Source: Fulvia fulva (lineage: Eukaryota; Ascomycota; Dothideomycetes; Mycosphaerellales; Mycosphaerellaceae). Taken from it: a stretch of 64,000 nucleotides of DNA. The position numbers and the translations under genes are program-made. The notes beneath the pieces are model-generated. The model saw only the letters and a program-made list of their open reading frames with translations, did not search any database and had not been told where the DNA came from. Positions 1 through 9,108 of this stretch are shown piece by piece. The DNA is taken from contig NC_063017.1 of assembly GCF_020509005.1 (NCBI RefSeq), positions 62,001 through 126,000 on the forward strand, read 5' to 3'. Numbering within the stretch: position 1 is the stretch's first letter; each line of letters starts with the position of its first letter.

Positions 1-1825
1 CTAGGACTATAAGGCTAAGTACTATAAAGCTATAATAGCTTTGTTCTACTAACTACTATAGGTTAATAATAGACTTACCGATACCGACGAATGTATATTT
101 ATAGCTACGGTAGAAGAACTATTCGACGAAGTCTAAGAATACGCCTTTACTATATTTGGACCCGGTATCGCCTACTAATAGGAAGTACCTATCCCGAAGA
201 TATATAAGGCTACGGTAGGGGATCCTAAATAGGGCTACTTATAGAAGGACGCTATCAATACCGAGCTACTCTCGTTATTAAGTAATAATACCTAGGAAAC
301 GGCTATCGCTCTAAGGGGGGCGAATATAGTCACCTCTAAGTAGGTCTTTAACGTAAAGAGACTTATTAGCGGAGCAATCGAAAAGTTCAAGGCAAGACTT
401 ATCGTAAGAGGGTTTTTATAGAAATTCGGCGTTGACTTCGAAGAGACATTCGTACCTATAGTACGCTATAACACCCTAAGGGTCTTTATAGTAGTAGTTT
501 ACGAGCGGGATCTCGAGATGTACTAGGTCGACGTTAACAATACGTTTACCTAAAGCTACCTAGCCGAAGACATCTATATAAAACCCCTACTAGGAGTCGA
601 AACCCTACCGAATACGATCCTTAAGGTACTCGGGAGTCTCTACGGCCTAAAGTAGGTAGCTAGAGACTAGAACAAGCTCTATGTTACTACGTTAGTTAAA
701 ATAGGATTCTACTAGTCCGAGGTAGACCTATGTCTCCTAACTTATACTAAGAGAGACATTATACTACTTATCTATATAGACGACATACCTATTATAGTAC
801 TAAGGTTAGCCGACATCTAATAGTTTAAGAAGGGGTTTACGTAATACCTTAAGATTAAGGACCTCGGGGAACCGGAGAAACTACTAGGACTAAAGATTAC
901 TCGCGATAGGCGTAACGGTACCCTAAAACTCGACTAGGGCTATTATATCCGTAAGGCCCTTACTAAAATAGACATAGTAAAAGAAAAGGCAAGCCTAACA
1001 CTCTCGCTAATAGATAGTTACGATAATCTCCGTCCTATAGCCCCGAACGACGAGAGATATAGTAAGGATGACTACTAGAGCGATAATAGGACCTAGATAT
1101 AGCTAATGACTATAACGAGACCGGACCTAGCCTTCCTACTCGGGAGAACTAGCACATATGTCGCGGATCTAATAAAGCGGTATATAAAAGTACTAAAGAA
1201 GGTCTCGAGATACCTAAGGTCGTTCCCCGACCTAGGGTTAATATTTAGACGTAGTAGCGGTGCCCTAACCGGATACTTAGACTCCGACTACGCGATAGAT
1301 CGAGTAGATAGGGTCTTAATTCTAGGACATGTCTAGCTAGTATATAGTACGCCTATATCCTAGATAAGTAAGAAGCAAAAGTCTATAGCAACCTCTACTA
1401 TAGAGGTAGAGTTTATAGCGATAATCGCCGCCGCGAAATAATCCTAGTTCCTAGCGGCTATCCTCCGAGAGATAAACTACCCGGGGCTAGTAGGAGACTG
1501 CTCTTTCTAACTAATAGTCCTAGCCGATAAGAGTACCGTCGACAAACTAAGACTAGTGCGCCTTATAGGGGATAACTAGGCGGCTCTGACCTTAGTTAAG
1601 GACGCCTATATCTACGAAAGATCTAAGTATATTAATGTTACCTATAACTATATTAGGCACCTCTAGTAGTAGAGGAAGATCAAAGTAGAGTACTACTATA
1701 CTAAGGAGATAGTAGTAGACGGTTTGACTAAGCCGCTAGCCGGTCCCTAGTTCTAGACCTTCGTACGACAGCTATAGCTAGTATAGTAGGAACAATCGTT
1801 CCTTGCCTTACGACCTAAGTAGGAG
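1..1825 (+). pseudogene. Copia-D pol, RT and RNase H part (5' end outside window)
   Basis: This is the 3' half of a Ty1/copia polyprotein, riddled with TAG/TAA codons. It reads through the copia reverse transcriptase in order: KFKARLIVRGF near 380-415, the catalytic IYIDD at about 772-787, KIKDLGEP near 850, and RPDLAFLLGR near 1117. RNase H follows with KQKSIATSTIEVEFIA near 1375-1420 and DGLTKPL near 1720. The longest open piece is 1106-1336. TGG codons expected for Trp appear as TAG, as RIP produces. A short purine-rich stretch (1811-1825) precedes the LTR and is the likely polypurine tract. The family assignment is certain from motif order; the element cannot be functional. Its 5' half lies upstream of the window. 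The related LTR at 49267 marks a second copy. Confidence 0.93.
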
Positions 1826-2192
1826 TGTTACGAATATAGGTTAGTAGGCATGTCGTACGGTACTAAGACTAACTTAGTATACACTAAGCTAGTCGAGACA
1901 ATAGTGCGGCAATACTATTATAACACCGTACGAATAGTAGGAGCAACTTAGAGGAACTGCCGTCGTAGGATAAGATATAGGTAAAACCGATAAGGCGTAG
2001 TGAAATAGAACTAGGACTAGAGCAATATCCCTCTATATAGGTATAAGAGACGTAGTCTCTATACCGATAGTAGAGACACCTTTAGTACTAAACACTATTC
2101 TACTATATACCTTTGTATACTATATTAGTCCTTCCTCCTTCCCTATTAAGTGTCCTGACTTCCGTGTATATATATACTATACCTATTAAACA
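1826..2192 (+). repeat. Copia-D 3' LTR (367 bp)
   Basis: It starts TGTTACGAATATAGG and ends ATTAAACA, so it is bounded by TG and CA. It follows directly on the Copia-D pol and its purine tract. A second LTR of the same family lies at 49267-49630 and matches along its length, with C/T and G/A differences at CpA/TpG sites. The sequence right after it belongs to Gypsy-3 RT, so Copia-D inserted into Gypsy-3. The other end of the insertion is not in the window, so the target duplication cannot be checked. Confidence 0.9.
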
Positions 2193-4502
2193 CTACGGTA
2201 TATACGAATGCCTCGTATTACCGTTCGGCCTCTATAACGGACCCGTAACCTTTTAGTTATATATTAATAAGGTTCTATAGGAACATCTAGATAACTTTAT
2301 GTTAGTATATCTAGATAACGTCCTTATCTTTAGCGACACTCTAGAGGAATACGTCGAACACGTACGAAAGGTATAAATTAAGCTACGAGATACTAGGCTT
2401 ACTATTAATATTAATAAGTCCGAGTTCTACTAGGAACGTATAACATATCTAGGCCTTATTATTATACCCTAGGGCATCGAGATAGACCCGGAGAAAAAGA
2501 ATTTATATAGACCTAGGAAGTACTAACTAATCTTAAGGATGTCTAAGCCTTCCTAGGATTTGCGAACTTCTACCGTAGGTTTATCGAGGCCTTCTCTCGT
2601 ATTATATCCCTATTAACTAACCTAACAAAGTTAGATAGGCCTAGTAATTACAAGAACCGTAGAATCAACTAGAATAATAATTGCTAGAGGGTATTCGAGG
2701 CGTTAAAAGTAGCGTTTAGTAAGGCGGGTATACTAGTATACTATATACCGGGTAGGTAGACTGTCGTCGAGACTAACTCCTTAGACTTTATTAATATAGG
2801 TGTGCTCTTATAATACGACGAGTAGGGAGTGTTATATCCTATAGCTTTCTATTCGAAGAAGCTAAGCCCCTAGGAGTATAATTACGAGATCTACGATAAG
2901 GAACTCCTCGAGATTATTAAAGTATTCGAAGAGTAGCGCCTAGAGCTTACTTACGAAGTAGACGAGGACGGCGATCTAGTCAAAGTGTTTATAGACTATA
3001 AGAACCTCGAATATTTTATGACTACGAAGTAGCTAAATCGCCGATAAGCGCGATAGGTAGAATTTCTATTACAATTTAGCTTCTAGAATATATATCGCCT
3101 AGGTATATAAGGAACGAAGCTAGATAGCCTAACGAGACGTAGCTAGGACCTTCCGTACGGGGTGGACGATCCGAGAAATTAGTACTAGTATTAGACATTA
3201 CTTCCGCTAGAGCGATTCCTTAAGATCGACTCTATATAAGCTACTATCGAAGATACGCCCGAAGAAGAAGATCCGAGAAATCAGGACTAGTATTAGATAT
3301 AACTTCCGCTAGAGCGATTCCTTAAGATCGACTCTATACGAGCTACTATCGAAGATACGCCCGAAGAAGAAGAGACGACTCCCCTAAATCCTAAAGTAAC
3401 CGAGTTTATTCTAGAACTAGAACAGGTACTATAAATATAGCTAGTACTAGCTTAGGAAGTATAGACTACGAATAAAGCCGAAGTCGAAGCTAAACTCGAG
3501 TACCGTATAACGACTACTTACGCCCTAGACTAAGAATTTAAGGCGGCAATTAAGATATTACGGAAAGATAGTACTATCCCTCTACTCTTATAGAAGGCGA
3601 AGATACACCCTACGCACTATAAGGTAGATAGTAATATGTTGTATATACGAAACTAGTACGATAGTTAGAGCCTATAGGTACCCGATAACTAGGCCCTACG
3701 GACTCGGCTTATTAGAATAAATTATAACGCTCTAGTAGTAGGACATCTAGGACGAGCTCGAACCTATAAACTCGTAGCACGAGAATTCTATTGGCCTGGC
3801 TTAGTAAGATTAGTACGTAGATATACCGCGAATTGCCGTATATACCGTACGACGAAATCTCTATACTCCTAGCTACCTAGATTATTATACCTACTTTTAG
3901 TACTAGACCGACCTTAGAGGTATATCGCGGTAGACTTTGTAGTCGGACTTCCTAATAGCACCCTCGATAGTATGACCTATAATAACATTATAACCGTAAT
4001 AGATAGGCTAATAAAGGAAGTCGAGCTAATTCCGATCGGAGCGATAACTATATATAATACGGCAAGACTTTTCCTTAAGTATATATTCTCCCGACGCGGA
4101 TTTCCTAACACTATTACTTCAGACCGCGGTAAGTAATAGGTTACTACCTTCTAGAAGAAACTTTATAAGATGCTTCGTATAAGTCGTAAGCTAAGTTCTT
4201 TATACTACCTAGAAACTAATAGACAGTCGGAACGTACTAACTAAGTAATAGAATAGTATCTCCGTATATTTACTAACGAGGTATAAGATGACTAGGTAGA
4301 ATCGCTTTGTCTAGCTTAGTTTGCTATTAATAACCACCTTTCTAAAACTACTAGTATATCGCTATTCTACGCTACTTTAGGCTATAACCCTAAGTTTATA
4401 GAGCGCGTAGACCTAAGCGCTAGAAAGGAGGGAGGACTAACTACTCTCTAGCGACTAGATACGCGATCGGCTAAAGCCTTCGTACGCCGGATTTACGACC
4501 TT
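2193..4502 (+). pseudogene. Gypsy-3 pol, RT C-terminal half, RNase H, integrase
   Basis: Ty3/gypsy pol remnant. It opens inside the RT palm (ECLVLPFGLYNGPVTF near 2208, then VYLDNVLIFSDT near 2310, where YLDD has become YLDN). The connection follows ([14 protein letters not shown] near 2565), then RNase H (IAFYSKKLSP near 2845, YDKELLEIIK near 2890). The integrase zinc region holds GHLGRARTYKLVAREFYWPG near 3740-3800. The core is AVDFVVGLPNS near 3925, ITSDRG near 4110 and TNRQSERTN near 4215. Stops are abundant. The 5' half is cut off by Copia-D and the 3' end by a Copia-B LTR fragment. An opposite-strand segment at 54967-55832 carries exactly the missing protease/RT N-terminus of a similar element. 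Confidence 0.92.
3169..3372 (+). repeat. 102-bp in-frame tandem duplication inside Gypsy-3 pol
   Basis: Two adjacent 102-bp units (3169-3270 and 3271-3372) both begin ATCCGAGAAAT and end CGAAGAAGAAG. They differ at only a few positions. Since 102 is 34 codons, the duplication keeps the reading frame. It lies in the linker between RNase H and the integrase zinc region. Confidence 0.9.
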
Positions 4503-4592
4503 TATTAAGATGTAGCATCTTAAAGGGAGTCAACAATTAGGAAGTGATCTAGTAGCCTAAAGCATCTATAATGACTTAGCTTATAGGGAGAT
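4503..4592 (+). repeat. Truncated Copia-B LTR fragment
   Basis: The first 90 bp of the Copia-B LTR (TATTAAGATGTAGCATCTTA, where the ancestral start was TG), matching the starts of the LTRs at 38461 and 46701. The match stops abruptly at AGATACC (4592) and Copia-A integrase sequence on the other strand begins. It is a deletion or recombination junction, not a natural LTR end. Confidence 0.85.
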
Positions 4593-7089
4593 ACCGTGTC
4601 TCTAATAATCCCCTATCGGAAAATTTCGCCCTAAAGGGCTTCCTCCTAATAGGATTACGCTATAGCGCTCGACTCGGCTAGTTAGTAAAGGTGATACCAA
4701 GATCTATATCTCCCCCCTTCTTATTCTTAAACTAGTCGACGTGACTATACGCTTTTATTGCTTTTATGTCGGGATCCTAGAATAGCTATTGTTTTGTAGT
4801 GTTTTCTAAGTAGCCTATAAACACGGCTTCTTCTCCTCGGTTTATTAACTTGTCTCTCCTTAAGCCTTAAGGTTGGGCTCTTAGGTCTATATAGACTATA
4901 GGTTTATATCCCTAGACGCGGAAATGGTCGACTAACGGTACTTAGCTAGTAAAGGCTTCTTCTAGTGAAAGAGTAATACTATTAATGATCGGACTATTAG
5001 GTAGTCTGTTTCTGATTATAGTCTATACTTATAAAGCTTCTAGCTAGAACTTAACTAGTATACTAGAGTCTTTAAGTATAGCCCGGACTGTGTTCTTAGA
5101 GGCTTAAATTAACCTTTCTATAGGTCTATTTTGAAGAGAGTTGTAGGCATTAGTTATGTCTATCTAAGTACTAAACTCCTTCTCCTACTCTTTTAGTAAG
5201 GCGAGAATTTCCTTTATACTATTACTACGGATCGTAGATAGAAAGCACCTTGACTACCGTTCTACCTAGACCTTCTCATCCCGTAGGGCTATAGGAGCGT
5301 CGCTCCTAGCCTTTAAAGGGATGACCTACTTCTTCCTAGAGAAGTTGTCTATAATCTTAAGCTAATATTTGTATCCTAGCCTAGAGACTACGCCCTGAAA
5401 CGGCCTATAGATGTCAATAGAGATGAGGGCTAGCCTCTCCCCTTTCCTCTCTATAGTAGGTCCTTTGAACTTCCTTATGTTTATAAGGGAGCAGACCTTA
5501 TAGTTCTAGTGTTTAGAAGGAATAGGGATAGGATCTTTCTTATTAGTAACTCTATAAAGGTTTCTTAGTAGTCCCTTACTAAGGTGTGTATATCTTCTAT
5601 ACTATAGCTCCTACTAATCTTTGGACTTAGTATTAGCTATAGCGGTGCCGTTACGTTCTTAAGAAAGTATACTAGTATACTATAGCTTAAGAATTTCCGA
5701 GATCGAGTAGATAAACGGTACTCCTCCTCGAAGTTTGGTCTAGACAACGGATTTACTAGATAAGGATTTTAGGGTGAAACTAGGTAGTTAGATAGTAAAC
5801 TATTAGCTAAACTAATTCTACGAAACAAGACTAACTCTAAGGCTAGGAACAAAAAGGACATTTTCTAAGACAATTTGCTTTCTAGAAGGACTACCTATTA
5901 CTACACTTCCTATATATATAGCTTGTAGATAGCCACCCCTAACCTTGATCCACTTCATCTTTTAAAGAGGCTTTAGTGTCCTAAATAGTAAATATTGGTC
6001 AGTTATATATAATGATGCACAAGAGTTAAGTAACCACTCGGACGAGGGGTACTTGCCTTTAGCTTCTATAGTAGAATAGGCAACCTCATTAATATCATTA
6101 TCTTCTAATAGTATCTCAGGGTCTAATGCGTCTTCCTAGGTCGTATAGGCCCTTATAGGCTTACTAGAGGAGGCCTTTGGCTTACGGCTCTCCTTTATCT
6201 GCTTTGTAAGGTCCGTTATCACCTTAAGGATATCACGAAGGTTTAGTAATAATAACCTCCTACGAGGTGGTGACGGTTGTCTCTTAGTAGGGTAGGTAAC
6301 CCTAGCTAGTTTGTCCTTGTTCCTAACAGCCTACTGAGCTATAGAAAGGTATAGGCACTTGCTCATAAAATGGTTACTATTGTAGAGATAGTACGTAAGC
6401 TTGCCCTAGAAACCCTTCTTAGCGAACATAGCTATCCCTTAATAAATCATTGATTCTTGCTTCTCCCTAAGGATTATAAGAATGTCTTATAGTAAGAGAT
6501 TCACCTAGGCATCAATTGTATCGCGAATTGAGCCAAATAAGTCTAGTAGAGCTACTAAGAGTTGCTAGATCTTTCTGTCCTCAGTCTTGATATCTTGGAA
6601 CTAAGGCGAGATTAAAACAGCCCTCCTTACAATTAAGCTAAGCTCCTGCTAGGCGTTATCTATTAACTAGTCCTCTGTTATTACGAAATTAGTGTATTGC
6701 TAAAGCAAACTTCTTCTAGTAGCGAGAAGTCTTCTCTTATATTTAGCTTTAGCCTATTCCTATAACTCCTTCGTATACCGGATCTCGTATATTATCTCTT
6801 AGTTATCTGTCGACAGATAGATGTACATCTTATATAGGGCCGTTACATTATGCCGTCTATACGATGCCTTCCTTATCGCTTGATCTAAAGGAAGGGATGA
6901 CTCTAATAATGTAGAGGGTGTCGCTATAGATAGGGTTATAGCGGGAATGTCCGTAATAATGTCTTCGAGGACCTAGTTAACCTACTTTAATACTAGGTGT
7001 ATTCTTATCAGCTTGAACTATGTTTCGTGGTTCTCTCTTGTCAGAACAGGTGCTACTCTCTTTCTTATAAACCTAGTCTCGTTCTCCAT
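4593..7089 (-). pseudogene. Copia-A gag, protease and integrase
   Basis: Read leftwards on the minus strand, this starts at an ATG (7087-7089; MENETRFIRKRVAPV). It runs through a copia Gag to a decayed CCHC knuckle (YYLYNSNHFMSKC near 6410-6370, first cysteines lost to TGC-to-TAC type changes). The protease site follows (WLLNSCASLYITD near 6040-6000, where D-S-G-A-S is expected). The GAG-pre-integrase region is near 5500. The integrase core (LALISIDIYRPFQGV near 5430, KIIDNFSRKKW near 5350) follows, and IDITNAYNSLQNRPIERLI near 5150 supplies the second catalytic region. In-frame TAG/TAA codons are frequent. It is truncated at 4593. About 1.9 kb is repeated nearly unchanged at 23594-25560. It forms one element with the leader and LTR to its right. 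Confidence 0.9.
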
Positions 7090-7602
7090 TTTTAGAAGTT
7101 AAGGGACAGGTTAGCTGCCCTTAGGTAAAAGGATATATTCGGTCGTACGCGATCGGATCGGATCGAAATGAGATAAACCGAACGCGAGGTTAATAGCGGA
7201 GAGGATGGCTATCCGCTAGGAAGAGGAGGAAGTCGGAATCCGCTAAGTAGTATATTAGTACTAAGACACTATAGCGTAACTCTCTTAGTAGAGAGGGTTT
7301 CTAAGACACTACGGCTCTCTTAGAATAAACAGTTAGTCGATACGAACGCGATGTCCGGAGAGCGACTCTTCTTAGTAAGCTCGCCTACTAATCTAAGGTA
7401 TTAGTATAGGCTCCTTGACTCGGAGTCTAATAGTGCCTTACTAGGCTCTTTTACGTCTTATATACACCTATAGCACGGCTATAGCTTCCTATATAAGGCG
7501 GGTACGGCCTCTAGTCTGCCTTCCTTTTGTTCTAAAGAGGAATAACTCTAATACGACTTTATCGAGGGTAAAATACCGAGTTACTAACTCGGGCTTATAA
7601 CC
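7090..7602 (-). other. Copia-A leader with primer-binding site
   Basis: Non-coding stretch between the gag start and the 5' LTR. Directly after the LTR (minus strand, 7602 to 7586) is GGTTATAAGCCCGAGTT. The same sequence, with one or two changes, follows the LTRs at 38695 and 49630, as a primer-binding site should. It resembles the reverse complement of the initiator tRNA-Met anticodon arm (GGGCTCATAACC) with one RIP-type G-to-A change. No coding frame is recognisable in the rest. Confidence 0.65.
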
Positions 7603-7836
7603 TGTTAAATAGGTACGAGTTACGTAGTAGTAGAAGACGGCGGATTATACGAAAGACGAAGAAGGACCTAATAGGATAGCGTGTATCTATATATAGTATT
7701 GCCGGTATTAGTATAGGTAGATACTAGGTATCCGGATATTTACTAGCCTATAGGCTAGTAAGCCCTAGTCACGTGATCTAGTTATATAACACACCTACAC
7801 CTATATGCTTGTCCTACGGCCTGTATGTTCTTAACA
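7603..7836 (-). repeat. Copia-A 5' LTR (234 bp)
   Basis: Bounded by TGTTAA at 7603 and TTAACA at 7836, a perfect terminal inverted hexamer. Copies of identical length lie at 21049-21282 and 48481-48714. It holds a 22-bp perfect palindrome (7740-7761) and a CACGTG box (about 7771). It stands upstream of the Copia-A gag on the minus strand. Confidence 0.92.
7740..7761. promoter_or_regulatory. Palindrome and adjacent CACGTG in Copia-A LTR
   Basis: The 22-bp sequence is a perfect inverted repeat with half-site TTACTAGCCTA. In the LTRs at 21049 and 48481 the same spot is a 26-bp perfect palindrome (21184-21209; 48554-48579). A CACGTG hexamer lies about 10 bp away in all copies. This is a plausible dimeric transcription-factor site or cruciform in the LTR promoter. 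The function is inferred only from symmetry and conservation. Confidence 0.5.
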
Positions 7837-8029
7837 ATATATATGATCTGACGCGCTATAGCCGATCTATCTCCTAGTATTAATCGTCTGTTCTTCGTTA
7901 AAGGGATTAAGGGGGTTGTATATTTACGTATAAATTTCTGATTAAGAAAGAGAGAGGTAGAGGTAGAATCTATAAGGCCGCGAGCCTTTTTATATTATAT
8001 TATTACGGGTAATACTATATAAGGGTATA
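7837..8029 (-). other. Element B, left segment (pre-insertion sequence)
   Basis: AT-rich sequence with no convincing gene. It matches 55833-55905 plus 59867-59990 in the second locus. The second locus shows that 7837-8029, 12505-12746 and 17751-20064 were once contiguous and were split by two LINE insertions. The last 14 bases (8016-8029, TATATAAGGGTATA) are the target-site duplication repeated at 12491-12504. Confidence 0.8.
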
Positions 8030-9108
8030 GGTCGACGACGAGAATCACCTGTACGTGGTGTCGGCTACGAACCTCTCGTCTAGCTACGAGAGAGCCAAGT
8101 ATTCTCACGCTGGAGCGTCGTGGGCGCGACGGGCGCGTAGCGTAGGCGAAGCCGCGGCGAACAGAGGACTACTAGCAAAACGGGTATGAAAACCATCCGA
8201 CGAGCGTGTACTCATGTCGGGAGCGAGTCCCTCTTCTTTCTACGTGTAAGAAGGGCGCGGAACCGTGGCCTATACGCTCGATAGGACACCTCTGGTATGA
8301 GTGTAGAATTTTCACCTCCGGAGACCGTAAACCGAGCGGGCTAAGCGACGAACATTAGACGAGCGGACTATAGAACAACAACTGAGCGGACTATGTAACG
8401 GCGTCGAGCGGACTACGAAACAATCTGGTGTTTGCTAGCGGGCAATGCGGTAGGTAGGTGGACACGCGACGAAGCCTATAAGGGCCTGTTGAACACCCGG
8501 TATAGGAACGAGGGTTTTGCCTAAGGCACTGCCTGTCCCGCTACACAACGCACCTAGTCTGACATAGTAGATTGCGACGAGGAAAAGACGATAGCCTGAG
8601 CAAGGAAAAGACGGCTGTTAGGACGGGGAAAAGACGTACAATGCAAGTGGATTAGTTCTGTAATCGGGGAGGATCGAGGGCAGGGTGATAAGGAACTTCA
8701 TATTGGTTAGTAGGTGGAAACGCAAGGAGTACGCTGCCCGGCGTAGTGTGTGCCCCGAGCAGACCTACGAGGCATAGACGGCCGCTTTCTAGAGATAGGC
8801 TGCGGTAACGCGAAGGGCGTCAAAACCTAGGGCGTAGTGTACACTAGTAGCGACGGCTGACACTGTCTGTATAGCCCGAGAGGACGGATGCGCATGTCGG
8901 TCAATAGAGAGCACTAAAGGGCTTAGGCCTATAGAGGTGGATATTGGCTTAAGGAGCAAACAGGGAGGGAGGGCGTAGAGGGAAGCTTTTGCTCCGGGCT
9001 AACCTCTCGAAACGAGGCTACACGGTAGTGCTAGATGAGTAGGAAAGCGCGGTTAAGACTTGTCACCTTATCTCGTAGCTAGCTTGCTAAATACGATTCC
9101 TTCCTTGC
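8030..9108 (+). other. Module M, shared 5' module of chimeric LINEs
   Basis: This 1.08-kb sequence starts GGTCGACGACGAGAATCACC and matches 43331-44409 (minus) across its whole length and 55906-56474 from its midpoint on. I find no convincing open frame and no LTR ends. Two sets of short repeats stand out: GAGCGGRCTA four times (8334, 8361, 8384, 8406) and GGAAAAGACG three times (8581, 8604, 8627), spaced 22-27 bp. It is joined to different LINE bodies in different copies, so it is not simply a LINE 5' UTR. It resembles in size and role the WEIRD part of Magnaporthe MINE elements. Homology to WEIRD itself is not claimed. Confidence 0.75.

Noticed and set aside
8030..8110. tRNA-like internal promoter (B-box) on the minus strand of module M, suggesting a SINE
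   Set aside because: Only a partial B-box resemblance (GGTTCGTAGCC) and no A-box at the right distance. M is also much longer than a SINE.
8334..8636. Phased short repeats as a CRISPR array
   Set aside because: Repeats are only 10 bp, spacers are irregular, there are no cas genes, and the context is a eukaryotic retroelement.
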